A stretch of DNA of 64,000 nucleotides from the NCBI RefSeq assembly GCF_003144115.1, contig NW_020312017.1, positions 426,845-490,844 on the forward strand, written 5' to 3'. The notes beneath the pieces are model-generated. The model saw only the letters and a list, made by a program, of their open reading frames with translations. It was not told where the DNA came from and ran no database searches. Every line of letters starts with the position of its first letter. The first letter of the stretch is position 1. Below are positions 11,387-21,152 of this stretch, in pieces. Origin of the DNA: Tilletiopsis washingtonensis. Lineage: Eukaryota > Basidiomycota > Exobasidiomycetes > Entylomatales. A program made the translations under genes and the position numbers.

Positions 11387-12349
11387 ATGAGCCCCACATC
11401 CGACTTCTTCGCCGTCGTTGCGCGTATCCAGGCGGCCGTCGAGGCGCACTCGTTCCACGTGCTCACGCGCATCGACGAGGAGGCGGAAATGGAGCTGGAG
11501 GCGAGTGTGGCTGCCGCTGCTGTCGTCGTCCTCGCCGCTGTGGATGCTGCAGGCAACGTCAAGGACGTGCCTGTGCTGGATGCAGTGGATGCTGAAGAGG
11601 ATGTAGCGCTGGAGCGTCGCCTTGCCTGCATCCTGCGTGCGGCGGGCGACGTGGAGAGCCTGGTGGATGGCAGCATCGAGCTTCTTTCTGCCGCTGAGGA
11701 GCAGCAGACGGTCGCCGCGGAGGGTGATGCGCTGGACGCAGCAGTGGATCGTCGCTTGGCCAGCATCTTGCGGGAGGCTGGAGACTTCGAGAGTCTGATC
11801 CATGTCGTGCTGCCGGAGTCCACCGTCGCTGAGGCGGCGGATGCTAGCCTCGCTGCGCTTCAGGAGGGGGGCGAGGAGAGCCTGATGGAGATGGAAATGC
11901 CCGAGCTTGGCGAGGAGGAGACTGAAGAGGCGCAGTCGGGCCCCGGCGATAGTGATGCTGTGGAGCACTATCTCGCCGAGCTGCTGCGCGTGGGGGACGA
12001 GAGCCTCGGGGATGTGAAGCTTGTTGCGTCGGAGGAGGACGGGGAGGAGGATGTCGCAGCCGTCGCGGTCGCTGCGGTGTCTGTGCCTCAAGCGAGGAAG
12101 AAGGCTGCTGCCGTCGTCCTCGCTGTGACGGATGCTGCTCTCGAGCGGCGTCTGGCCACGATGCTGCGGGCAAGCGGGCAGGAGAGCCTTCTTGACGCGC
12201 AATTCGCGTTTCTGTCGGAGGAGGAGGAGCTGGCGATGGAGAAGATGGCCGCTGTCGTTGCGGTCGACGAAGCTGTGGAGCTTCGTCTGTCCAGCGTTCT
12301 GCTCGCAGCGGGCGACGCGAGCCTCTTCGATGTCGAGCTGGAGCTCTGA
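11387..12349 (+). CDS. Acidic tandem-repeat protein of unknown family
   Basis: Uninterrupted 320-aa reading frame with an ATG start; I do not recognise the family. It is rich in Glu, Asp, Ala, Leu and Val and nearly free of aromatic residues. It contains about six imperfect repeats with the pattern L-E-x-R-L-A-x-x-L-R-x-A-G-[DQ]-x-E-S-L, usually followed by an acidic tail such as LSEEE. Clear units begin near residues 75, 119, 150, 191, 250 and 296, and a degenerate one may lie at 8–35. Spacing is irregular (31–59 residues). Each unit looks like one amphipathic helix plus a loop. There is no signal peptide or membrane segment. The first Val/Ala-rich stretch (41–52) is hydrophobic but short. 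Clean codon structure and conserved repeats argue for a real gene; a fortuitous frame is the main alternative. Confidence 0.7.
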   Translation: MSPTSDFFAVVARIQAAVEAHSFHVLTRIDEEAEMELEASVAAAAVVVLAAVDAAGNVKDVPVLDAVDAEEDVALERRLACILRAAGDVESLVDGSIELLSAAEEQQTVAAEGDALDAAVDRRLASILREAGDFESLIHVVLPESTVAEAADASLAALQEGGEESLMEMEMPELGEEETEEAQSGPGDSDAVEHYLAELLRVGDESLGDVKLVASEEDGEEDVAAVAVAAVSVPQARKKAAAVVLAVTDAALERRLATMLRASGQESLLDAQFAFLSEEEELAMEKMAAVVAVDEAVELRLSSVLLAAGDASLFDVELEL

Positions 12350-12553
12350 GCGGCTGCATGGGTGCCTGTGCCCGCAGCATGGGGTGGGCCTGGTTGCTCA
12401 GCGAGCGCTCGGGTGAGTCGCGTCCCGCAGCGATCGATCAGCTTCCGTCACATCTGTCGCAGGTTCGCCACAGCGCGAGGCCCCCCTCTGCGAGTCTCGC
12501 GGACGGGACGTGCAGGGAGCGATGACATTGCCTCTTTACAGACCATAGCCGCG

Positions 12554-15500
12554 TCAGAGCGATGCGTGAGCGACGCGCAGCAGCTCGCACTCCTCGCGCA
12601 GATCGTTCGCCTGGTGCTGCAGCAGCGGATCGATGTCACGCGACGCCGCAAACTGCGCAACTGTGTGCGCCTGCTCGACCAGGCGCGCTGGAAGTAGCAG
12701 CGGCGTCGGCTGCACCACGCTACGAGCTCGGCCTCCGTCGAGCGCAGGCAGTGCGCCGCCGCCGGGCAAGCGCAAGCCTGCCAGCCTGCCGCCGCCGTTT
12801 GCGGCGTCGTCCTCGGCACTCGCGCGCTGCTCGAGCTGTGCCTCGATTTGGTGCCGTGTGCCGCGCACGAGCAGCGCAAGCAGCAGCATGGCGCCGCGCC
12901 GCAGCTGCGGCAGCTTCGTGTCCGTGCTCGTCGCTGCAGGCTCGACGGGCGCCTCATCGTCCGAGTCCGATCCGTCACGCTCGCGCGGCCGCACAGCGGG
13001 CTTGCGGGTGACGATCTCAAGCGCGAGGAGGTCGAGCATCGCAGAGGCTAGCTCGGCTGAGTGCCCTTGCGCAGCGAGGTCGAGCGGCACAGCCTCGACC
13101 AGCGTGCCGAGCAGCGCAATGACCGAGGAGCGCAGCGTCGTCGGCACCTTGACATCGCGCAGCGCCGCCAGTAAGGGCGCCAGAACGTCTGGCACTGCGC
13201 TCGGCTACGTCAGCGAGACATGCGTGCCGCCGGACGCCCATGGGCACGTACAGTACTGCGCAAGGGCCTGGCTCTGCCGCTGCACCACCTGCAGGAGCGC
13301 CTCGCCAACGCGCAGACGCATATCGAGCTCCGTCTGCTGCATCGCTGCGCCGCGCAGATCGCCGACATACGTGCTGACGAGCCGGCGGAGCATGCGTCGG
13401 CCCCCGCTGTTCGCCAGGCTCGCCAGGCCCTTGACGGCATTGAGGTAGAGGAAGCTCTCATCGTTCTGCACGGCCTGTATGAAGATGTCGAGGACCGCGG
13501 GCTCGAGTGCCGGGTCCATCAAGCCACAGCTCGGCGTCGACGGCCTCGGGCCGCTGCCGTCACCTGCTGCAACGAGCTGCGAAAGCAAAATGAGGCCGTG
13601 AGCGCGCACAGGCACGATCGGGTCTTGCAGCAGCCGCAGTGCCTCTTGATACGTCTCGCGCCCTTTCTTGCGCCCGGCGACTAGCGGATCTCCACTTCCT
13701 ATAGCCTCGTTCGAGCCCGAGAGCTCTTGCGAGGCCCTGGCGGTGAGCACGAGGCGAGCCTCGCGCGCAAGAGCGCGTACGTCGCTGCTTGAGTGGCGCA
13801 CATGGCTCGCGATCTTTGCGTCGATGACCTTCAGCAGTGGCGCCGAAGAGAGCGACATGTCCGGTTGACCTAGAGAAGCGCAGCGTCAGCGATGTGAGCC
13901 TCGTGGCCGCTCGTTGTAGACTGACCCTCAAGTAGCGCGAGCAATAGATTGAGTGCCGTGACGAGCAGCTCTTCGCTGCCTTCGCCGGCTTGCTCCGAAC
14001 GCTGCGTGCCGTCGTCTGTCGTCGCAGCAGCTCTGAAGAGGCTCTCGCCTTCAGGCGCGCTCAAGAGCGAGTCGCCGCCGTCCATTGGCGTGATGAGCGG
14101 CTTCTTCTCCTTTTCTGCCTCTTCCTTTAGCGCATCCGCGACGGGCTCGCCCAGCGCAAAGTCGACGAAAATCAAGACGTCTCGCGGCTTGCTCTTCAGC
14201 AGGTCCTCCTGGAAGGCGTCGATGAGCAGCACGATGAGCTGCAGCAGGAGCACAAGCCTGCTCGCGCACTGTCAGCAGATGCAAAGCGCAAGCAAGTGCA
14301 TCGCCGGCCCTCACCTGGTCGAGCCTGGCCCGTCGCCGTCTGCAGCACTGCGTGCCTCTCCTGCAGTATAAGCGTGCAACAGCTTGGGCAGCAGCTGGGC
14401 GGCCACGTCGGTCCGTCGCGCCGACTGCAACAGCTGCACGATGACTGCGGGATCGGGGCGCAGGCCCATCATGGCAAGCAGCTCTGCAGAGGGCAGTTCT
14501 TCTCGCCTATCGTCGTCGTCGCCCTCTGCTTGTGAGAAGATTGCGTCGCGCGACAGCGTGAGCGAGGCGAGCGCAGAAGAGAGGTCTGCTGTGGGCTTGC
14601 GCAGCGGGCTGCAAGGACGGGAGCAGGTCAGAACTGCCTGCACGGATCGCAGCTCGACATGACTCACCCAAACTGCACAGCAGGCCCCGCGGCCCAGTAG
14701 CACTGCTCCGCGGCGCCCTCTTCCGCGCCAGGCTCGCCGATGCCCGCGCGAGCGCGCCTGAGCAGACTGTCGCGGCCGTCGCTGAGGAATGCCGCCGCCT
14801 CGTCTGCCTCGGCAAGACGCAGCCATGTGCCCAACAGCTCGCGCGTTGCCTTTGCTGCGTCCAATGCGTCCGCATTCCGCACCCTGTGCTTACCCGCTGC
14901 AGCCGACGCCGTAAAGGCGTGCAGCACGAAGAGCTGCGGCAGAACAGGCCGCAGCACCGTGCAGATGAACGCCGGGTCGGGCGGCGCGTAGTCGATGATG
15001 CTCTTGAGCAACGACACGGCGCACAAGACCTGAGCTGGCGAGGCGACGATCGAGCCACTTGTGAGCTCCTCGGCCGGCTCAAACACGCGGTACGCGTGCT
15101 GACGCATTGTCTTGTGCAGAAGCGCCGTCGGAAGGCGCTGAAGTGCAAGGACGCATGCCTGTGCTTGCCTCGCCGTCACGAGCGTGGCGATCATCGCCTC
15201 TTCGGACGGCGTCTGCGGCGGCACAGTCGACAGACACGTCAGGAGCTGCGGGAGGACAACCTCCAAAAATACCTGCGAAGAGCGTCAACCGCAAGCAATC
15301 TATGACGCTGACTCCCGATATGCACGCACCTCGCTGGGCATGCCAGCCGGAGGAGTCGTAAGCAAGAGTGCAACGCGTTCAAGCGCTTTCAATCCAGCTT
15401 TGAGCAGGAATCGCAAGACGCAAGTCAGCCAGTTGGCGCGTGGGCAGACCGCCCTTTACGAGGTACGTACCGTTGCCTCTGCCGCCAGCTTGTGCTGACG

Positions 15501-16718
15501 CATCCTCGTCGCTGCCATCCGCAGAACCTAGACTCGCCTCGAGCAGCGCCCGCACGCCGTCGGTCCGCAGCAGCTGAGCGCTCGTGAGGCGCGCAGTTGC
15601 CGTGCGCACGAAGGGCGGCACTGCAGCGACTGGTATCCGGGCTGATGAGGTTTGCGTCGCGGGCAATGCCGTGCTGCCCGACAGTGCAGTCAAGGCTGAG
15701 CGTGTTGAGAGGCTGAGCAGCGCGAGTCAGCGACCGAGTCTCGTGGCAGCCGGCTCTCGGCAACGCACTTGCGCAGAATAGCGACCATGTCGCGCTCGGC
15801 AGCAGCAGCCTCGGCTCTCGCCTGCGCCTCGCGCAGCTCGCCCTTCTCGACGCACAACGGCCCGCAGCCGAGCCTGAGGTAGGTGCCAAGCAGCGCGGGG
15901 ATGGCGCTGCGCACGAACGCCGAGCTGACGTCGTTCATAGGCTGCGGCCTCGCAGGGGCAGATGCGGAAGCGTCTGTTGGACGCGCAAGCATCGCAGGCG
16001 GCAGCAGTGGCGATACGTCCCGCAGGAGAGAGCTCAGCTGATCCCTGGCCGCGCGCAGGGCGGCTCGCGCGACGCCGGGATCAGGCAGCTCGGTGAAGCG
16101 CGACGCAGAGTTGGCTGCCGGCGCTCCGCGCAGCGTGGCCATGGCTGCATCGTAGCGCCGCGTGACGAGCGCAATCTTCCACGCCACGACGAGCGCCACG
16201 ACGGTGTGCAGAGCCTTGAGGTCGAGCGCGCCCAGTGCCGGCGGCGGTGCGAACGCCTCTGCCGCCCGCTTTGAGGAGCCGGCGGTGGAGGTTGTGGCGC
16301 GCGACGCCTCAAACGCTTGCAGAGAGGCGTGCAGGGCGCTCAAAAGGCGCAGCGCGAGTTGTGCCGTTGCCTCAGATGCGCTCGCATCCGCTGCCGAGCT
16401 GATCGAGACGCCTTGGCCATCGAGCAGCGCCTGCGCAGCAGTCAAGCGGCGTGCAAGCAGCCGCTCACGCACTGCAGAAGCACGGGATGAGCTCAGCAGC
16501 AAGCACCCTCGGTGCCGAAGCTACGTGCCTTGCTCTGTGCTTTCGCTGCTCCCTGCTGCATTGCTGCTCGCGCGCAATGAGCTATCCGCATGTCCGGCGA
16601 GCAGCCGCGCGGCACGCAGCAGCTCGCCGAGCTCGGCCGCGGCCGCGGCGCCGTCTGCTGGCTGCGCAGGCGCCGCTGATGAGCTTGCGGCGGATTTGCT
16701 CGCCAGAGCTGCGTTCAT
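12554..16718 (-). CDS. RTP1: RTP1/TANGO6-like protein (RNA polymerase II nuclear import)
   Basis: HEAT-repeat-type protein; in yeast Rtp1 helps import of RNA polymerase II subunits into the nucleus. Exons: 16718–16529, 16471–15769, 15712–15471, 15397–15330, 15272–14668, 14608–14315, 14257–13926, 13869–13252 and 13194–12554, total 1,230 aa with all phases consistent. The two C-terminal family signatures are visible: VRAHGLILLSQLVAAGD with NDESFLYLNAVKGLASLANS (RTP1_C1-like), then LRVGEALLQVVQ and LRSSVIALLGTLVEAV (RTP1_C2-like). An acidic loop (GSDSDDEAP) splits the latter. The N-terminal half is Ala/Leu/Arg-rich and helical. The first intron appears to use a GC donor (AG|GCACGT). The start ATG at 16718 is the nearest in frame; a longer N terminus is possible. 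It ends convergently with the repeat protein. Confidence 0.8.
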
Positions 16719-16957
16719 GCGAGCGCCAAGGGTTTTGGAAAGCAGTTGCTGTCGTGGTGGGCATGAAGAGGCCCTCACGCGCGCTGAGCGCGGAGAGAAG
16801 CGCCGCGAAGGCCGCGAGGCGAGGCTGAGGCGCGCCCCGTGCTCCCACGCTCTGCTGCAGGGGCCCTCACACCTCGAGCTGCGCTCTTCATTCGCCAGAG
16901 GCAGCAGCACAACAGACACTGTGTCGAGAACATGACGGAGCGCATACGCCCAGTGAA

Positions 16958-17861
16958 TCAGGGGCCTGCCATTGCACTGTCGCCGTCTGCCGCGCCCACC
17001 ACGTCCGCGCCCGGCTTGAGCCAACGGCAGGTGATGCTCAGCCGGCCGCCGCGTGGCACATAAGTGGCGCCTGCGGCTGGGTCTGCTGCTGAAGCGTCAA
17101 CACCGAAGCACATGTGAGTGCCGAGAGAGGCCACGCACGCTGCTCTTCCTCCTCGTCAGAGCCCCACAGATCGTCGTCGTCCTCGCCGCTCGCATCACAC
17201 ACCCAGTCCCCCGCTCGCGCGGCGATGCCATGGCTCCACTCCCAGCGCGCCTCGCCGCTCAGCACGAGCGCAGAGTTGGGCGGCAGCCAGAGGGCGCGCT
17301 GCTCGCTGCCGCGCCTAAAGTCCATCGCGCAGCCGCTGCCGAGCGAGAGGGCGAGGATGCCGTCACTGAAGCGCGCGGGCAGGTCGATGTGCGCCGAGAT
17401 GCCAGTGCCCGGCGCGTAGAGGTTGAGGATGAGCTGGCGGGCCTTCACGCTGCAAGCGAGAGGTCAGAGATGCGGCAGATGCATGAGCAGCACTCGCACC
17501 TGCTGGACGGCCCTGCGCCTGCACCTGGCGTTTGGACGCCGAGCGGCTCACGGCCTGCTCCGTCGGTGCGCCCGTCGAGCGGCGCCGCGTCAAATAGCAG
17601 CGTCCACAGCTCGGGCTCCAGTCTCTCTCGGCACAGCTCCGCCACGCTCTCGAGCATGTGTGCCGCCCACTGCGGCAGTGCAGCTCCAGCGCGCGCAAAG
17701 AGCATCACCTGATCACGCCCGGCGCTGGCATCGAAGTACTGCGCCGCCGCCACGTCGTCCAGCAGGGCGCCAGACAAGGCGGCAGGCAGCAGGTCCGGCA
17801 GCAGCACCAGTCCGGGGATGGGCGGCGCCGAGCGATGCGCCGCCTGTGCGGGTGTGGCCAT
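16958..17861 (-). CDS. AlkB-like 2-oxoglutarate/Fe(II) dioxygenase
   Basis: Predicted oxidative demethylase of the AlkB family, 261 aa. Exons: 17861–17500, 17449–17139 and 17070–16958. The iron ligands are His141 and Asp143 (AHID) and His194 (WSHGI). The 2-oxoglutarate Arg motif RLSITCR spans 234–240, matching the family RxSxTxR pattern. The strand LILNLYAPGTGIS just before the iron site is typical. Residues 205–224 form an acidic insert (GEDDDDLWGSDEEEE) right before the last intron. The N-terminal ~115 residues have a weaker substrate-recognition-lid character and contain VLLPDLL. The gene lies 239 bp upstream of RTP1 on the same strand. Closest in feel to ALKBH4/6/7-type small homologues; the substrate (nucleic acid or protein) cannot be decided here. 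Confidence 0.85.
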
Positions 17862-18089
17862 GCGTAGCCGACGGCACGCGCTCCCGCTTTCTTGATGGTC
17901 GACGTGCGAAAGCAAGGCTGGCAGACGCGGCGCGCCTGCGAGAGCCTCGTGCCCGCGCGGCGGCCATGCGCCCCAAGTCACCTCCACCTCTGCTGTCGCG
18001 ACCTCACAGTGACAACACTCGGCGGGGCAGCAGGCAGTGGGACCCGGTGAGCAGTGGGCGTGATCTATGCAGTGCGCAGTGAAAGTGAG

Positions 18090-19037
18090 CTACAGGGGTA
18101 TCTCTTGCGTGCAGATGATGGTCGTGTCCTGCGCCGCGTCAGAGTCAGCATCGTGGCGCGTTGCGGCGGCAGGCGACGCCGACTCACCCTCAGACTAGGC
18201 AGCCGCAGCTCGCGATTGATGCCTTGGTAGGCGCTGCTGCTCGCCATGTCGTTGAACTGCCGCAGCGATGGATAGTGCACGATGGAGATCTCGTCCCACC
18301 ACGGCTCCGTGCGATCCGGGCGGCCTCGGGAGTCCGGGTACGAGCCGGCGGCAGTCGCCTGCGCCGGCGGCTTGACGACGCTGCCGAGAATCTTGGGCTC
18401 GCCGCCGAAGGGCGCGGCGACCTTGTTGAACTGCTGCCCATACTCGTGGTAGCGCGCCACGTCCTCCTTGCTCTTGCGGAAGGCGAGCAGGTTGAGCATG
18501 CACACCGGCGCCGCGCCCGTGCCGGCGCGGTCGAGGCGCTCGATGAGCGCATCGAGCTCGGGCGACGGCTCGAGGTTCTGCGCAGGCTCACTCAGCGACG
18601 CTCGCTCTGCCGCCGCACTGCCTACGCACCTGCGACGTCGACGGCACCTTGCCCGGCACGGTGCGCGCCGGGCTGCGTGCGTCGCTCTGGAGGCGCGGGC
18701 GGGGCGCCGCGTTGAGGCGGCGCGTCGTGGCGGCGTAGGCGCCGAGCAGGCGCGACGGCACGCCCGAGGTGACGACGTACTCGACGTCGGCGAGGCGCGC
18801 CAGCGCCGGGTCGTCGCGCAGGCGTACGGGCGTGGCGGCGGCGGGCAGCAGCAGCAGCAGCGACCACGGCGTCCAGCTCAGCAGCACGCCGTCGAGCGCC
18901 AGCGCGCGGATGACGGGCGCGTGCACGCGTGCGGCGAACAGCGGCGCGGCGACGCCGGCGCTGCGCAGGGCGGCGAGGAAGGCCTCGGGCGTGGCGTCCG
19001 CCGTCAGGGCGAGGAGGTGCAGCGTGCAGAGCGGCAT
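18090..19037 (-). CDS. Two-domain dimeric alpha/beta-barrel protein
   Basis: Predicted soluble protein of 278 aa. Exons: 19037–18630, 18577–18188 and 18128–18090; the last coding exon is 39 nt. The C-terminal half resembles ferredoxin-like dimeric alpha+beta-barrel proteins (DUF1330/EthD-like): a strand PVCMLNLLAF, a helix with YHEYGQQFNKVAAPFGGEP, a strand KILGSVV, then WDEISIVHYPSLRQFNDM, a helix SAYQGINREL and a closing strand TTIICTQEIPL. The N-terminal half (LHLLALTADATPEAFLAAL, DDPALARLADVEYVVTSGVP) may be a diverged copy of the same fold. No catalytic residues are evident. The family assignment rests on fold-like pattern only. Function is unknown; such proteins range from haem-degrading enzymes to small-molecule binders. 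Confidence 0.7.
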
Positions 19038-19595
19038 GGCGGGCGCGGTGGAGGGAAGGGAAGGGAAGATGCGTGCACCGGAGCAGTGCGGCGCCTCGGC
19101 GCGCGCCTCGCCGTCCGGCCCGGGCCGAAGTGCGGGGAAGCGCAGGCACGGTGCGGCAGAGCAAGCGCTTCGCGGTGCATGCCGCTTGCACACGCTCGGC
19201 AGGATGGCGCAGCAGTGGCATTGCAGAGCGCGCGCCTCGCACACGAGGGGGGCACGGCGCTGGCGTGGGGGTCGACAGACAGGTGGGATGAGTAGGCGCT
19301 GGGTGGGGGGAGAAGAATGTGCTAGAGTGGAGGGTGTGGAGAGAGACAGTGGGGTGTGTGTTAGTGGGTGAACGGCGCAGAGAGGGGTGGCGAGCGCTTG
19401 AGTGGAAGCTGGCAGTGTGGAGTCCTGGGGGCGTGGCGAATGGCGAGGCAAGAGGCAGAGTGATGTATGTTCGCAAGCATGCACAAGGAAGAGCGGCTTT
19501 TAGCCGGCGAGCGCACCGCGCTGGCGGTCTGGCATCGCAGGCAGCGGAGAGCGGAGGGATCGGCAGAGCGTCGGAGCGGAGAGCAAGCGTGGCCG
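19038..19595. other. Intergenic region with strand-biased polypyrimidine leader
   Basis: 558 bp between tandem minus-strand genes. From about 19255 to 19450 the plus strand is purine-rich with many GGTG/GGAG runs, so the minus strand, read toward the barrel-protein start, is a long CT/CAC-rich tract typical of a fungal promoter and 5' leader. No gene was seen. Confidence 0.5.
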
Positions 19596-21152
19596 TCAGG
19601 CCTGCGCTGCCACGCCGGGCGCTCGCCATGCCTCCTCGGCGGCGCCCGTCATGCGCAGCTGGCCATCCTTGCCCACGGCAAAGCTGCGGCCGCGGTGCGC
19701 CGGCAGCTCCTCGGACGGCACGTCAACGGCGCCGTCGACAACGCTGCTCGACGCCGTCGTGCGGCTGCTGCCTCCCGTGCCCGAGTCGGAGCGCGAGGCC
19801 AGCTCCGGCGTGCCGGCGCTGCGCACGGGCGTCGAGCCGCGCGTGTCGCTCAGCGGGCCGCCGCTGGGGCTGGAGCGGAAGGCGCCGATGATCGGCGAGC
19901 CGCCGTGCGAGCCGAGAGACGGCGGCGTCGAGCGATCTGCAGTGGCGTACGGCGCGGCGCCTTGCGAGACGAGCTGCAGCGGCGACTGCAGGTGCGACGC
20001 CGCGACGGTGTGCGACGAGCGCGAGCCGCCGCCGGGCTGCGAGGGCAGCGGCTTGGCCAGCACGGGGTCGCGCGAGCTGCTCGCCGGTGCTCTCCGCGTC
20101 GGGCGCGGCGAGCTGCCGGCGTCGGACGAGGAGGAGAGCGACGACGAGCCGGCGAGCTGTGCCGGGCTCAGGCTGCGCGAACTCGGGTGGTCTGGCGTCG
20201 ACCAGCCCTCGCCCGCAGCACCGGCCGTCGTGTTGGACGCCGAGCGCACCGGGCCCTGCGCCAGGTAGCGGGCACGCTCCATCTCGCGCATGCGCGCCGC
20301 TGCGGCTGCGCTGCCGCCCGCGGCGCCAAAGTCGTTGGCGCCGCCGCTGCCGTCGTTGCCCTCCCACACGAGGCCGGTGGTGAACTCGTCGCCGTCGCCG
20401 ATGCCGCTGCCCTTGGAGAAGGCGAGCGTCTTCTGGTCGACGGCCTGCGCAAGGCCGCCGAGGCCGAAGCCGAGCGGCTGCGGCGGCACAATGTGGATCG
20501 ACTCGCGGTTCGACGGCAGATGCGGCAGGTACGAGTGGCGCCGCGGCGGCGGGCCCTGCTGCGCGTCATAGCTCTGGCCGCCGGAGCTGCCGTGTCCGAC
20601 GTTGGAGTGCGAGTAGATGGAGCCGGCGTAGGAGCGCTGCAGCGCGTTGGTGCTGCTCGAGCTCGAGTTGCGCAGGTGCGCCTCGTGCGCCTCGCCGGGG
20701 AACTGCGGCGGCAGGAAGTCGGCCGCGGGGCTCAGCGGCGAGCCGGGCGCCGAGCTCTCGGCAGCAGGCGTGGCGACGCCGCTGAGGCCGTAGTGGCTGC
20801 TGCCGCCCGTCGGGCTGGCGACGAGCAGGCCGCTGGAGCTGAGGCGGCGCATGTCCGAGAGCGAGGCGTTGGTGCCGCCGGGGCTGCCCTTGCCGCTGCT
20901 GCCGCGCCAGCTGCTGCGCCACGTCTCGCCGTACAGCGTGCCGATCGTCGAGGGCGGCGCGTACGGCGAGCCGCCGCCGCCGTGGCTCACGTAGGCGGGC
21001 GGCGGCTCGCGGATCGGCGGCAGCGTCTGCTCGTTGAGCTTGCGCACGCGGTGGTGGTGCCACTTGACGTACGCCTTGTAGCCGAAGAAGATGACGGCGA
21101 GGCCGGCAAAGATGCCGGCCACGGCGCCGGCCGCAGTGCCGGGCTGGCCCAT
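19596..21152 (-). CDS. Single-pass membrane protein with PPxY motif and long disordered tail
   Basis: Intronless 518-aa protein. Residues about 5–28 form one membrane segment (AGAVAGIFAGLAVIFFGYKA), followed by basic residues (KWHHHRVRK), so the long C-terminal part is probably cytosolic. A PPxY motif (PPPAY, about residues 50–54) sits some 25 residues after the membrane. The remaining ~460 residues are Ser/Gly/Pro-rich and probably disordered, with clusters suggesting phosphorylation (SSSLSSSSDAGSSPRP). No enzyme domain is visible and I do not recognise the family. The layout of a short signal-anchor plus juxtamembrane PPxY recalls adaptors of the Rsp5/Nedd4 ubiquitin ligases, an inference from architecture only. 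Fungal Skg6/Tos2-type membrane proteins are another possibility. Confidence 0.75.
   Translation of the reverse strand: MGQPGTAAGAVAGIFAGLAVIFFGYKAYVKWHHHRVRKLNEQTLPPIREPPPAYVSHGGGGSPYAPPSTIGTLYGETWRSSWRGSSGKGSPGGTNASLSDMRRLSSSGLLVASPTGGSSHYGLSGVATPAAESSAPGSPLSPAADFLPPQFPGEAHEAHLRNSSSSSTNALQRSYAGSIYSHSNVGHGSSGGQSYDAQQGPPPRRHSYLPHLPSNRESIHIVPPQPLGFGLGGLAQAVDQKTLAFSKGSGIGDGDEFTTGLVWEGNDGSGGANDFGAAGGSAAAAARMREMERARYLAQGPVRSASNTTAGAAGEGWSTPDHPSSRSLSPAQLAGSSSLSSSSDAGSSPRPTRRAPASSSRDPVLAKPLPSQPGGGSRSSHTVAASHLQSPLQLVSQGAAPYATADRSTPPSLGSHGGSPIIGAFRSSPSGGPLSDTRGSTPVRSAGTPELASRSDSGTGGSSRTTASSSVVDGAVDVPSEELPAHRGRSFAVGKDGQLRMTGAAEEAWRAPGVAAQA

Noticed and set aside
16779-16848. Upstream exon for RTP1 encoding a short Ala/Leu helix
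   Set aside because: It has good splice signals and phase but begins with GTG, and no in-frame ATG could be joined to it; the ATG at 16718 is simpler.
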